Positions 15,978 through 25,526 of a DNA stretch of 64,000 nt are shown here, piece by piece. Below the pieces are notes generated by a model. It had not been told where the DNA came from and ran no database searches. It worked only from the letters and a program-made list of their open reading frames with translations. Location of the stretch: contig JANCMB010000001.1 of assembly GCA_031317595.1 (NCBI GenBank), positions 3,338,468-3,402,467 of the forward strand, in the 5' to 3' direction. This DNA comes from Glutamicibacter sp. PS (GTDB lineage Bacteria > Actinomycetota > Actinomycetes > Actinomycetales > Micrococcaceae). The translations under genes and the position numbers were made by a program. Each line of letters opens with the position of its first letter. Within the stretch, counting starts at the first letter, position 1.

Positions 15978-18900
15978 ATGCGACGCACTGCGCGCACGAA
16001 ATTTGCACCTGCAGGAAACGCGGCGTGGTGGCGAAGGCCTTTGGCACTAGGGGTGGCTTCATCCCTAGCTGTTTCGGCCTACGGCTTACCCGCCATGGCA
16101 GATGTAAACACGCAACCAGCAGAACAAACTGAATCTGCGGCGAGCATCATCGATCTCTCGCTATTCAGTAACGAAATGGCCGGCGGTGGACAGACTCGGG
16201 CCTTGTTCCCGAGTGGTCCGGAAACCGATGAAGGCGGGCTCGACGTATCGTTGCTCGGCAGCGAACTGGTCGATCTCGGACAGTTCCCGATTCCGGTCGA
16301 CCAGTTTCTGAACTTCGGCGAGCTTGGCACTCTGTTGTCACGTTCGACCGCAACCGACGGTAAGAACGGTGAAGCAATCTCCGGTGTGGCCGGAGCCGAC
16401 GGGGCGATCACCCTCGACGGTGAGCAGGGTGATTTTGGCGTGGCCAGGATCAACCTGCTTGCGCTGTTTGAAGCCGTTGGTGCCGATGCATTGACCGGCC
16501 AAGTACTGAGCAAGGCGGAACTGACCGCCGGTGCCGGTGGTGCTTGGGTTAAGGCAGTGGATGGCGTCTTCGAAGATCCAGATGGATTCGGTGGTAAGGG
16601 TCAGTACCGGGTGGCTGAAGCCAACCTGGAACTCCAGTCCCCACTGGTCGAGCAGATGGCTTCACAGCTATATGACGCCATTGGCCAGGTGGATACCACC
16701 TTGGAAGACACCATCAATGGAATGTCGCAGCTTACCGACCTACTCGACGTGCTCAGCGCGTTGCCGGTCGGCGCAGACTTCAATGTGACCGTTGATTCCA
16801 ACATTCAGGATGAGGTGTTCAACGAGCTGTTGGCTCAGCCGATCACCTCGAAGAACGAAGTGCTCAGCATCGACCTGAGCACCGGCACGTTGTACGTGGA
16901 TCTGGACAAGGCCTACTCGGGTGAACGCCCGGAGGGTGTTGACCTGCCGGATGGCATCAACAACCAGAACCCGAACACCGAGCTGATCAGCAACGAGATC
17001 TACCCGATCATCGCGGAGACCATCCACGATCTGATCGAAGAGGTCATCAAGGTCGCCACCAACGCTATTGAGGGTGCTATTTCCAGCATCACCATGACCG
17101 TTGACGCGTCGCTAACCACTCCGTTGGGTGGGGCCGAAGCTTCGTGGACCGTGAACCTCGGTGGCGAAGAAGTTGCTCCGGTATCCTGCACCCCGTCGGG
17201 TGCTGGCGGAGCGGTCGCCTGCACCACCTTGACTACCGCGATGAACACGGCAGTGATCCCAGCGGTTAACACCGCGATCATTCCGATTCGCGACTTCCTG
17301 GTGGGCGATGGTGGACACGCAATCTACGATCTGCTGATCACCGACATCAAGACCAACATGATCACCCTCCCGGTCCGTCAGGTTCTGGAGCCGGTCTTCA
17401 CGTTGGCTACGGAATTCGTGTCGCTGCAACTGAACCGTCAGGTTGAGACTACTTGTACCCTGCCTGATGGCACCGAGACGACCGAGGCCCTTGAGGTTTC
17501 TGCACTGTCGCTGGGTGTTCTTCAGTCGGCAGATGCAGGTCGTTTGAACCTCGGTAGCGCAGGTGTTCGCACCGGCGCATGTGCCGCTGCGATTGATCCG
17601 TCGATCACCGTTGACCCAACCGAGGTGCCTGCAGGTACCCCGACCAACGTCACCGGTACCGGCTTCACCCCGAGCGGTGACGTCGAGCTGCAGCTAGTAG
17701 ACGCCGATGGCCAGCCTGTGGGCGATCCGGTGACTGTGACCGCCGACGAGAACGGCGACTTCCCGTCGACCGAACTCCCGGTTGCCGCAGACGTTCCTCC
17801 GGGAACCTACGATGTGCGTGCCACCGATGTCACCACCAACACTCCGGTCACCCAGCCACTTAACGTGACTGAGCCGGACGTGCAGGAGCTGAACATCGGC
17901 CTGGACCCACCGACCGTTCCGGCCGGTGACCCAACCAACGCAACCGGTACCGGGTACACCCCGGATGGTCCGGTTACCGTTCAGTTGATCGATCCCGCCG
18001 GTAACCCGGTTGGCGATCCGATCTCCACCACCGCGGGCCCAGACGGAACCTTCACTGTTCCGGTTCCGACCCCGGCTGATGCTCAGCCAGGCGATTACAC
18101 CGTCCGCGGCACCGATGACACCACCACCAACTCGGCCGAGGCCCCGTTGACTGTGGTTGAAGCGGGCACTCCGATTATCACCGCCGATCCTGCAGAGGTT
18201 CCGGCCGGTACTCCGACCAATGTTTCGGGTACTGATTTCGCTCCGAATGACACCGTGACCGTTCAGTTGCAGGATGCCGATGGCAACCCTGTGGGCGATC
18301 CGATCACTGTTCCGTCGGATGAGAATGGTGCTTTCCCGGCAACTGAGCTGCCTGTCGCGGACACCACCGCTCCGGGTGACTACACCATCAAGGGCACGGA
18401 TACTCAGGGTGGCGAGGCTACGACCCCGCTGACCGTGACTGAGCCTACTGGTGGCAACCAGCCGTCGATCACTGCTGACCCGACTTCGGTCCCGGCTGGC
18501 GATCCGACGAATGTTTCGGGTACCGATTTCGCTCCGAATGACACCGTGACCGTTCAGCTGCAGGATGCCGATGGCAACCCTGTGGGCGATCCGATCACTG
18601 TTCCGTCGGACGAGAATGGTGCTTTCCCGGCAACTGAGCTGCCTGTTGCGGACACCACCGCTCCGGGTGACTACACCATCAAGGGCACTGATACTCAGGG
18701 TGGCGAGGCTACGACCCCGCTGACCGTGACCGACGGTGGCACCGGTGAGAACCCGGGCCAGATCGGTGATCGTGTCTGGGATGACGCCAATGGCAACGGC
18801 CTGCAGGACGACGGCGAAGCCGGCGTCGAGGGCGTGACCGTCAACGCACTGGATGCAGACGGCAACACCGCCGGTACCGCAACCACCGACGCCAACGGCA

Positions 18901-21900
18901 TCTACACCATCGGCAATCTGCCGGTGGGCGACTACACCGTTGAGTTCGTGGCTCCGGAGGGCAAGGCGTTCGCTCCTGCCAACCAGGGTGACGACGACGC
19001 GCTCGATTCCGACGCCAGCCAGGACAATGGCCGCACCGAGGTGGTCACCTTGACCGCCGAGGCTCCGACCACTGACACCGTTGACGCAGGCTTGGTCGAT
19101 GCCGACGCAACCGCTCCGGCCCTGACCGCGGATCCGTCCGAGGTTCCGGCCGGCGACTCGACCAACGTATCGGGTACCGATTTCGCTCCGAACTCGCCGG
19201 TGACCATTCAGCTTGAGGACGCCGACGGCCAGCCCGTTGGTGACCCGGTTGAGGCCACCACCGACGACCAGGGCGCATTCGGTCCGACCCCGCTGACCGT
19301 TCCGGAAGGAACGACTCCGGGTGACTACACCGTCAAGGGCACCGACCCAGAGGGTGGCGAAGCCACTGCTCCGCTGACCGTCACCGATGGTGGCGCCGGC
19401 GAGAACAACGGCGTCCTAGGCGATCGCGTCTGGAACGACAGCAACGCCAACGGAATCCAGGATGAGGGCGAGGCCGGCGTTGAAGGCGTCACCGTCAACC
19501 TGCTGAACGCCGAGGGCAACCCGGTCAACGATGCCGATGGCAACGCCATCAGCACCACCACCGATGCCAACGGTAACTACACCTTCGCCAACCTGGCACA
19601 CGGCGATTACACCGTCGAATTCGTGGCTCCGGAAGGTACCGGGTTCTCCCCGGCCAACCAGGGTGATGACGACGCGGTTGATTCCGATGCCAACGTCGAC
19701 AACGGTCGCACCGAGGTGGTCTCGCTGACCGCCGAGGCACCGACCAACGACACCGTTGACGCCGGTCTGACCGGTGTTGTGGTTTCCGAGCCGACCGTGA
19801 CCGTGGATCCGTCCGAGGTTGCACCAGGCGAGGACACCCAGGTAACCGGTGACGGCTTCAAGCCGAACTCGCCGGTTGAGGTTCAGCTGGTTGACCCAGA
19901 GGGTAACCCAGTAGGCGATCCGATCACCGTCGACACCGACGACAACGGTCACTTCACCACCCCGATCACCGTTCCGGAAGGTTCGACCCCGGGCGAGTAC
20001 GAGGTTGTGGCAACCGATGAAGACGGTGGCACCGATGCTGCTCCGCTGACCGTCACCGATGGTGGCGCCGGCACCAACAACGGCGAGCTGGGCGACTTCG
20101 TCTGGGCCGACGTTGATGGCAACGGTATCCAGGATGCAGGAGAGCCGGGCGTCGAAGGCGTCACCGTGAACCTGCTGGACGCCGAGGGCAACCCGGTCAA
20201 CGATGCCGATGGCAACGCCATCAGCACCACCACCGATGCCGACGGCATGTACGCCTTCGCCAACCTGGCACACGGTGGCTACACCGTTGAATTCGCAGAC
20301 CTGCCGCAGGGTGCTTCCTTCGCACCGGCAGATCAGGGCGATGACGACGCTGTGGACTCGGACGCCAACGTTGACAACGGCCGCACCGCAGTCGTGACCC
20401 TGACCGCCGAAGCTCCGATCAACGACACCGTTGACGCCGGTCTGCTGGGCATCCAGGTTATGGATCCGACCATTGCGATCGATCCGGTCGATGTACCGCA
20501 GGGTGAAACCACCCAGGTGACCGGTGTGGGCTACACCCCGAACGGTGACGTTCAGGTGCAGCTGGTTGACCCAGAGGGTAACAACGTGGGTGACCCGGTT
20601 GCGACCACCGCCGATGAGAACGGCGCCATTGACACCCCGCTGACGGTTCCGGGCGATGCTCCGGTGGCCGACGGCTACTCCGTCAAGGGCACCGATTCGA
20701 ACACCGGCAAGTCCGCAGAGACCCCGCTGAACGTCATCGCCGGCAACGGTGGCGACAACAACGGTGTCCTGGGTGACCGTGTCTGGAACGACATGAACGC
20801 CGACGGCATCCAGGATGAGGGCGAGGCCGGCCTGGCCGGTATCACCGTCAATCTGCTGGACGCCGAGGGCAACCCGGTCAACGATGCCGATGGCAACGCC
20901 ATCAGCACCACCACCGATGAGAACGGTAACTACCTCTTCGATGGCCTGGCCCACGGCGACTACGTCGTCGGGTTCGTGGCTCCGGAGGGTGCAACCTTCT
21001 CGCCGGCAGAGGCAGGCGACGATCGCGCAGTTGACTCGAACGCTCAGGAAGACGGCCGCACCGCGGTAGTCACCCTGACCGCCGAGGCTCCTGAGGATCT
21101 GACCGTCGACGCTGGTATCAACGGTGTTGAGATCACCGAGCCGACCGTGACCGTGGATCCGTCCGAGGTTCCGGCTGGCGAGGACACTCAGGTCACCGGT
21201 GACGGGTATGCCCCGAACTCGCCGGTTGAGGTCACCATCGTCGACGAAGACGGCAACGTCATCGCCGGTCCGATCACCGTTGAGACCGACGAGAACGGTC
21301 ACTTCACCACTCCGATCACCGTTCCGGAAGGCACCACCCCGGGCGAGTACGAGGTTGTGGCGACGGACGATGAAGGTAACACCGATTCGACTCCGCTGAC
21401 CGTCACCGAGGGTAACACCGGTGGCAACGACGGTTCGGTTGATGGTCGCTCCTGGATCGACCTGAACGAAGACGGTATTCAGGATGAGGGCGAGGTTGGC
21501 CTGGCCGACGTCACCGTCAACCTGCTGGATGCCGAGGGCAACCCGGTTGAGGACGCCGATGGCAACGCCATCAGCACCACCACCGACGCCAACGGTAACT
21601 ACACCGTCGCCGATCTGGCCGCCGGCGAGTACATCGTCGAGTTCGTGGCTCCCGAGGGCGCAGGGTTCTCCCCGGCCAACGTGGGCGACGACGACACCGT
21701 GGACTCCGACGCCGACGAGAACGGCCGCACCGAGGTGCTGGCCCTGACCGATGAGGCTCCGGCCGCATCGAACGTCGACGCTGGTATCACCGGTATCGAG
21801 ATCACCGAGCCGATCATCACCGTGGATCCGTCCGAGGTGCCGGCCGGCGAAGACACCACCGTAACCGGTGCCGGGTTCGCTCCGAACTCGACCGTAACCG

Positions 21901-23288
21901 TTCAGCTGCAGGATGCCGATGGCAACAATGTGGGTGACCCGGTTGAGGTTGAGACCGACGAAAACGGCGGCTTCACTACCGAGCTGACCGTGCCGGAAGG
22001 CACGACCCCGGGTGAGCACACCGTCAAGGCCGTTGACCTTGAAGGTGGCGAAGCAACCGCACCGCTGACCGTGACCGATGGCAACACCGGTGGCGAGAAC
22101 AACGGTAAGTTCGGTGACCTGGTCTGGAACGACGCCAACGAGAACGGCCTGCAGGACGAGGGTGAAGCCGGCGTCGCCGACGTCACCGTCAGCCTGTTGA
22201 CCTCTTCCGGTCAGCCGGTACTCGATGGCGAGGGTAACGCGGTGACCACCACCACCGATGAGAACGGTAACTACTGGTTCAGCGAACTGGCCCATGGCGA
22301 CTACGTCATCCAGTTCTCCGCACCGGAAGGCGCCTCCTTCTCGCCGGCTAACGTGGGCGACGATCGTGCCGTGGACTCCAACGCCGACGCCGAGGGCCGC
22401 ACCGCGGTGCTGACCCTCACCGCCGAGGCTGCCGAGGACCTGACCGTTGACGCCGGCCTCACCGGCCTGGGCGACGGCCAGTACGATCCGGAGATCACCG
22501 TGAACCCGAAGGACGTCAACCCTGGCGACGAGATCGACGTTCACGGCGAGGGCTTCCCGCCGAACACCGATGTCAAGGTCGAGATCCGCGACAAGGACGG
22601 CAACGTCATTGAGACCGTGGATGTCAAGACCGACGAGAACGGTGAGTTCGACGTGAAGGTCACCGTGCCGGAAGGCACCCCGGAGGGCGAGTACGAGGTC
22701 CGGGCCGAGGACAAGGACGGTAACGGCGACAGCGAGAACATCAACGTCACCGATAAGCCGGTCAACACTTGCTCCATCGACCAGTCCGTGATTGTGGTTC
22801 CGAATGAGGTCAAGGCCGGTGATACCTTCAAGGTCATCGGTAAGGGCTTCACCAAGGGTGAGGTTCTGACCCTGACCATCGTTTCGGCAGACGGCAAGAC
22901 CAAGATCGACGTCGTGGACAGCGGTGCTAAGGCATCCGCAGGCGACATCCTGAAGGTCGTCGTCGACAACAACTGCACCTTCGAAGTTGAGGTGACCGTC
23001 CCGGAGAACACCCCAGAGGGTGACTACGAGGTCATCGTCAACGACGAAGATGGCAAGAAGAAGGACTCGGCTCCGTTCAAGGTTATCGGCGACGATAACA
23101 ACAACGGAAACGGGAACAACAACGGCAATAACAACGGCAACAACAATGGCAACAACAACGGGAACAACAATGGCGATGGGCTAGCCGACACCGGCGCCCA
23201 GGTCATTGGGTACTCGCTGCTGGCCCTGTTGCTGCTCGGTGCAGGTACCTTCTTGGCACTGCGCACCCGCCGTTCGCACAAGAACTAG
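15978..23288 (+). CDS. Giant cell-wall-anchored repeat protein (choice-of-anchor G head, Ig-like and SdrD-B-like repeats, LADTG)
   Basis: 2,436 residues. Residues 1-42 are a signal peptide with RR near the start and an A-rich core ending near PAMADV. Residues 55-535 resemble the choice-of-anchor G domain (SIIDLSLFSNE...). Then come eleven Ig-like units of about 97 residues (starts near 540, 638, 732, 829, 1040, 1265, 1488, 1715, 1937, 2161, 2265; hallmark DPSEVPAG...VTGTGF) and six SdrD-B-like units of about 120 (near 921, 1140, 1363, 1592, 1817, 2040; hallmark GDRVWNDxNxNGIQDEGE with calcium-loop-like acidic residues), alternating after the first. An Asn-Gly linker (about 2373-2400) precedes LADTG at 2402-2406, a membrane span and an RTRRSHKN tail. 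LAxTG suggests a class E sortase; none is in the window. Likely an adhesin or wall stalk. Confidence 0.93.
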   Translation: MRRTARTKFAPAGNAAWWRRPLALGVASSLAVSAYGLPAMADVNTQPAEQTESAASIIDLSLFSNEMAGGGQTRALFPSGPETDEGGLDVSLLGSELVDLGQFPIPVDQFLNFGELGTLLSRSTATDGKNGEAISGVAGADGAITLDGEQGDFGVARINLLALFEAVGADALTGQVLSKAELTAGAGGAWVKAVDGVFEDPDGFGGKGQYRVAEANLELQSPLVEQMASQLYDAIGQVDTTLEDTINGMSQLTDLLDVLSALPVGADFNVTVDSNIQDEVFNELLAQPITSKNEVLSIDLSTGTLYVDLDKAYSGERPEGVDLPDGINNQNPNTELISNEIYPIIAETIHDLIEEVIKVATNAIEGAISSITMTVDASLTTPLGGAEASWTVNLGGEEVAPVSCTPSGAGGAVACTTLTTAMNTAVIPAVNTAIIPIRDFLVGDGGHAIYDLLITDIKTNMITLPVRQVLEPVFTLATEFVSLQLNRQVETTCTLPDGTETTEALEVSALSLGVLQSADAGRLNLGSAGVRTGACAAAIDPSITVDPTEVPAGTPTNVTGTGFTPSGDVELQLVDADGQPVGDPVTVTADENGDFPSTELPVAADVPPGTYDVRATDVTTNTPVTQPLNVTEPDVQELNIGLDPPTVPAGDPTNATGTGYTPDGPVTVQLIDPAGNPVGDPISTTAGPDGTFTVPVPTPADAQPGDYTVRGTDDTTTNSAEAPLTVVEAGTPIITADPAEVPAGTPTNVSGTDFAPNDTVTVQLQDADGNPVGDPITVPSDENGAFPATELPVADTTAPGDYTIKGTDTQGGEATTPLTVTEPTGGNQPSITADPTSVPAGDPTNVSGTDFAPNDTVTVQLQDADGNPVGDPITVPSDENGAFPATELPVADTTAPGDYTIKGTDTQGGEATTPLTVTDGGTGENPGQIGDRVWDDANGNGLQDDGEAGVEGVTVNALDADGNTAGTATTDANGIYTIGNLPVGDYTVEFVAPEGKAFAPANQGDDDALDSDASQDNGRTEVVTLTAEAPTTDTVDAGLVDADATAPALTADPSEVPAGDSTNVSGTDFAPNSPVTIQLEDADGQPVGDPVEATTDDQGAFGPTPLTVPEGTTPGDYTVKGTDPEGGEATAPLTVTDGGAGENNGVLGDRVWNDSNANGIQDEGEAGVEGVTVNLLNAEGNPVNDADGNAISTTTDANGNYTFANLAHGDYTVEFVAPEGTGFSPANQGDDDAVDSDANVDNGRTEVVSLTAEAPTNDTVDAGLTGVVVSEPTVTVDPSEVAPGEDTQVTGDGFKPNSPVEVQLVDPEGNPVGDPITVDTDDNGHFTTPITVPEGSTPGEYEVVATDEDGGTDAAPLTVTDGGAGTNNGELGDFVWADVDGNGIQDAGEPGVEGVTVNLLDAEGNPVNDADGNAISTTTDADGMYAFANLAHGGYTVEFADLPQGASFAPADQGDDDAVDSDANVDNGRTAVVTLTAEAPINDTVDAGLLGIQVMDPTIAIDPVDVPQGETTQVTGVGYTPNGDVQVQLVDPEGNNVGDPVATTADENGAIDTPLTVPGDAPVADGYSVKGTDSNTGKSAETPLNVIAGNGGDNNGVLGDRVWNDMNADGIQDEGEAGLAGITVNLLDAEGNPVNDADGNAISTTTDENGNYLFDGLAHGDYVVGFVAPEGATFSPAEAGDDRAVDSNAQEDGRTAVVTLTAEAPEDLTVDAGINGVEITEPTVTVDPSEVPAGEDTQVTGDGYAPNSPVEVTIVDEDGNVIAGPITVETDENGHFTTPITVPEGTTPGEYEVVATDDEGNTDSTPLTVTEGNTGGNDGSVDGRSWIDLNEDGIQDEGEVGLADVTVNLLDAEGNPVEDADGNAISTTTDANGNYTVADLAAGEYIVEFVAPEGAGFSPANVGDDDTVDSDADENGRTEVLALTDEAPAASNVDAGITGIEITEPIITVDPSEVPAGEDTTVTGAGFAPNSTVTVQLQDADGNNVGDPVEVETDENGGFTTELTVPEGTTPGEHTVKAVDLEGGEATAPLTVTDGNTGGENNGKFGDLVWNDANENGLQDEGEAGVADVTVSLLTSSGQPVLDGEGNAVTTTTDENGNYWFSELAHGDYVIQFSAPEGASFSPANVGDDRAVDSNADAEGRTAVLTLTAEAAEDLTVDAGLTGLGDGQYDPEITVNPKDVNPGDEIDVHGEGFPPNTDVKVEIRDKDGNVIETVDVKTDENGEFDVKVTVPEGTPEGEYEVRAEDKDGNGDSENINVTDKPVNTCSIDQSVIVVPNEVKAGDTFKVIGKGFTKGEVLTLTIVSADGKTKIDVVDSGAKASAGDILKVVVDNNCTFEVEVTVPENTPEGDYEVIVNDEDGKKKDSAPFKVIGDDNNNGNGNNNGNNNGNNNGNNNGNNNGDGLADTGAQVIGYSLLALLLLGAGTFLALRTRRSHKN
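18173..18748 (+). repeat. Near-identical tandem 291-bp units in the adhesin gene
   Basis: The third and fourth Ig-like units are almost identical in DNA as well as protein. For example AATGTTTCGGGTA starts at 18219, and its copy with a silent change starts at 18510, a step of 291 bases (97 codons). The few differences are mostly third-position changes, so the duplication is recent compared with other units. Long exact matches also recur in the SdrD-B-like units. Confidence 0.8.
23095..23178 (+). repeat. AAC/GGC triplet-rich linker
   Basis: A low-complexity tract built from AAC, AAT and GGN codons encodes an Asn-Gly linker just before the sorting signal. Such tracts can change length by slippage in whole codons, altering how far the protein stands off the wall. 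Confidence 0.75.
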
Positions 23289-23298
23289 CGGGATAGGT

Positions 23299-23330
23299 TC
23301 TCACACGTCGGGTCAAACCGGCGTGTGAGA
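23299..23330 (+). terminator. Hairpin after the giant surface protein gene
   Basis: TCTCACACGTCGG (23299-23311) pairs with CCGGCGTGTGAGA (23318-23330) over 13 bp with one G-U pair and a six-base loop, ten bases after the stop codon. There is no T-run. Confidence 0.6.
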
Positions 23331-23356
23331 CCAACCGGCTAGTAGGATCACGGAAT

Positions 23357-23389
23357 GGGGAGCCCCTTATCATGAGGGGTTCCCCATTT
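23357..23389 (+). terminator. Second hairpin between adhesin and lipoprotein genes
   Basis: GGGGAGCCCCT (23357-23367) and AGGGGTTCCCC (23375-23385) form an 11-bp stem with one G-U pair, followed by ATTTC. TAGGAT at 23343-23348 could be a -10 box for the lipoprotein gene, in which case this hairpin would lie at the 5' end of its message. Confidence 0.45.
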
Positions 23390-23419
23390 CGCACGTTACG
23401 ACCTAGGAGAGCTCAATCC

Positions 23420-24778
23420 ATGCGAAGCACCGCGCTGCTGCGACTGACCGCGCTGATCGGCTGCACGGCCCTACTGGCCTCGTGTAGCGCCAGCGGCGAC
23501 ACCAATCCTCAGCAGCCGCCCGCGGCGGGCTCGGCCAGTTCGGCCAGCGTCCCCTGCTCGGACGAGTTGGCGCAGGGGCTGAGCCGGGAAATGACCAGCG
23601 GCGGCACCTGGAACATGTGCTGGTCGGTGGACCCCAAGCTCGGCATGGTGCTCTCCGATATTTCCTTCGCCCCGCCGGGGGAGGAGCCCATCCCGGTGAT
23701 CAGCCAAATGTCGTTGGCTCAACTCGAGGTGCCCTATGACGACGGTGGACGCAACACCTCGGATATCACCACGGCCGGCTTCGGCGGGCCCAATATGCAT
23801 TCGCTGACCGAGCTGGAGTGCACCGGGGAGATTCTTGAAGCCCCGATTCCGAACATTGGTGACGGGAGCAAATACGGCAGTACACCCACCCGGCCGGTGC
23901 TCTGCAGCGATATGGTCGACGCCGGACTGTCCTACCGCTCGGCGGAGGTCGGGGAGCTGTTGGCCAAACGCAAGGACGACTGGCAACTGTCCACGGTTTC
24001 CAAGGTCGGCTGGTACGAGTACATCAACCAGGTCACCTTCGGGGCCGACGGTAGCATCCGCCCTTCACTGGGCGCCACCGGAGACCTCTCGCCAGTGGAC
24101 TACTCCGACGAGAAGCACGGTTCGGCGGTCGGCCCCGAAGATACCGATCACGCCTCGAGCCACTCACATAATGCCGTGTGGAAGATCGATTGGGCCCTGG
24201 GCGGAGACACCGGGCAGGTCGTCGAGCAGTTTGACGCCAAGGACACCGGTACCGAGGGCAAATACTCTCCCATCGTCGAGGGAAACTACACGAGCATCGA
24301 CACCCCGGCCACCGCGCGCTGGAGCGATCGCCGCTGGTGGAAGGTGATGGCCCCCGAGACGCTCAACGCGGACGGGCACCCGATTTCCTATCAGATCGAC
24401 ATGGGCAAAACCGACAGCTTCACCTTCGTGGACGATCAGAAGCACCACGAGGGCGAGATCGGCTACGACGTCGCATTCACCAATGCCGACGATTGCCAGA
24501 TCTACGCCACCTACAACCGTGGACGCTGTGGCCGCGGCGTGGTGGACTATGTCAAGAAGCAACAGGGACAACCCTTGGATGACGTGGTGTCCTGGGTGGC
24601 GGTCGGCTACCACCATGTGCCGCGTGATGAAGAACAGTCGCCCATGGAGGTGCACTGGCAGGGATTCACGATGGTTCCTCGGGATCTGACGGCAACGCGT
24701 ATCGATCCGCCGGAAGGTCGGGAAAACTTGAACGGAAAGCCCGAGAACTGGGGCGGACAAATGCCACCAGAAGGATAA
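23420..24778 (+). CDS. Lipoprotein with copper amine oxidase catalytic domain, atypical cofactor motif
   Basis: 452 residues. Residues 1-22 form a lipoprotein signal with lipobox LLASC (C22). The rest matches the catalytic domain of copper amine oxidases without the usual N-terminal domains. SDITTAGFG (D115) fits the catalytic-base region, LECTGEI follows it, and the cofactor site is W-Y-E-Y at 198-201, where Y199 would become topaquinone; the usual residue before it is Asn. SHSH (H248, H250) gives two copper ligands and H412 in SPMEVHWQGF the third, after GYHHVPRDE. These enzymes oxidise primary amines to aldehydes with release of peroxide. The altered motif leaves activity uncertain. ATG 23420 follows AGGAGAGC. 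It lies directly behind the adhesin gene. Confidence 0.75.
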   Translation: MRSTALLRLTALIGCTALLASCSASGDTNPQQPPAAGSASSASVPCSDELAQGLSREMTSGGTWNMCWSVDPKLGMVLSDISFAPPGEEPIPVISQMSLAQLEVPYDDGGRNTSDITTAGFGGPNMHSLTELECTGEILEAPIPNIGDGSKYGSTPTRPVLCSDMVDAGLSYRSAEVGELLAKRKDDWQLSTVSKVGWYEYINQVTFGADGSIRPSLGATGDLSPVDYSDEKHGSAVGPEDTDHASSHSHNAVWKIDWALGGDTGQVVEQFDAKDTGTEGKYSPIVEGNYTSIDTPATARWSDRRWWKVMAPETLNADGHPISYQIDMGKTDSFTFVDDQKHHEGEIGYDVAFTNADDCQIYATYNRGRCGRGVVDYVKKQQGQPLDDVVSWVAVGYHHVPRDEEQSPMEVHWQGFTMVPRDLTATRIDPPEGRENLNGKPENWGGQMPPEG

Positions 24779-24814
24779 ACTGGTAGCTATCGCACTTAGA
24801 ACCGGGGGAAACTG

Positions 24815-25513
24815 ATGGCCGAACCAACGAAGGTCCTACTGGTGGACGACCAGCCGCTACTGCGCATGGGATTCCGACTCATCCTCGAGGGCGAGCCCGA
24901 TATGCTCATCGTCGGGGAGGCCGCGGACGGATTGGAGGCGTTGACCCACACCGACGCACTGCGCCCCGATGTGGTGCTCATGGATGTGCGCATGCCGAAG
25001 ATGGACGGTATCGAGGCCACCGAGCGGATCGCCGGGGCCCACCCGGATACCAAGATCATCATTCTGACCACCTTCGATCTCGACGAGTACGCGTTCGCCG
25101 GTCTCCAAGCCGGGGCCAGCGCCTTCCTGCTCAAGGACGTCGCCCCGGAAGAGCTCGTCTCGGCGGTGCGTTTGGTGGCTTCCGGCGATGCGGTGGTGGC
25201 GCCCCGGGTGACCGCACGCCTGCTGGAAACCTATGTGCGCAATGGCGCCGAGCAACAGAGCGCCAAGCCCGAACCCACGGAACGCGACCCGTTGCTCGAT
25301 GACCTCACCCCGCGCGAGCTCGAGGTGCTGCGCGCCCTGGCAGAGGGGCTCTCCAATGCCGAGATCGCACACCGTTTCTTCCTCTCCGAGGCCACCGTTA
25401 AAACCCACGTACGGCGGATCCTGACCAAGTTGCATCTGCGCGACCGGGTGCAGGCAGTGGTGTACGCCTATGAAACCGGGCTGGTCATTCCCTCCCAGGG
25501 CCTGGATTACTAG
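24815..25513 (+). CDS. LuxR/NarL-family response regulator
   Basis: 232 residues. The receiver domain begins VLLVDDQPLLRMG, and D57 in DVVLMDVRMPKMDG is the phosphorylation site. The C-terminal helix-turn-helix has LTPRELEVLRALAEGLSNAEIAHRFFLSEATVKTHV. ATG 24815 follows GGGGGA. The lone NarL-class kinase at 14280 is its most likely partner, since such pairs are usually adjacent and no other kinase or regulator of this type is present. It probably controls the ABC exporter, and perhaps the intervening adhesin and lipoprotein genes. The pairing is an inference. Confidence 0.93.
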   Translation: MAEPTKVLLVDDQPLLRMGFRLILEGEPDMLIVGEAADGLEALTHTDALRPDVVLMDVRMPKMDGIEATERIAGAHPDTKIIILTTFDLDEYAFAGLQAGASAFLLKDVAPEELVSAVRLVASGDAVVAPRVTARLLETYVRNGAEQQSAKPEPTERDPLLDDLTPRELEVLRALAEGLSNAEIAHRFFLSEATVKTHVRRILTKLHLRDRVQAVVYAYETGLVIPSQGLDY

Positions 25514-25526
25514 GCTGGAAGCTATG
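25511..25526 (+). promoter_or_regulatory. -10 element TAGGCT before the nucleoside deaminase
   Basis: TAGGCT at 25511-25516 includes the stop codon of the response regulator and lies seven bases before ATG 25524, with no ribosome site between. Confidence 0.45.

Noticed and set aside
19416-22544. A 1,042-codon open frame on the minus strand inside the adhesin gene
   Set aside because: It is antisense to repeats rich in GAC, AAC, GGN and ACC codons, which give no stop codons on the other strand. It has no ribosome site and its product is a repetitive V/G/D-rich mirror of the real repeats.
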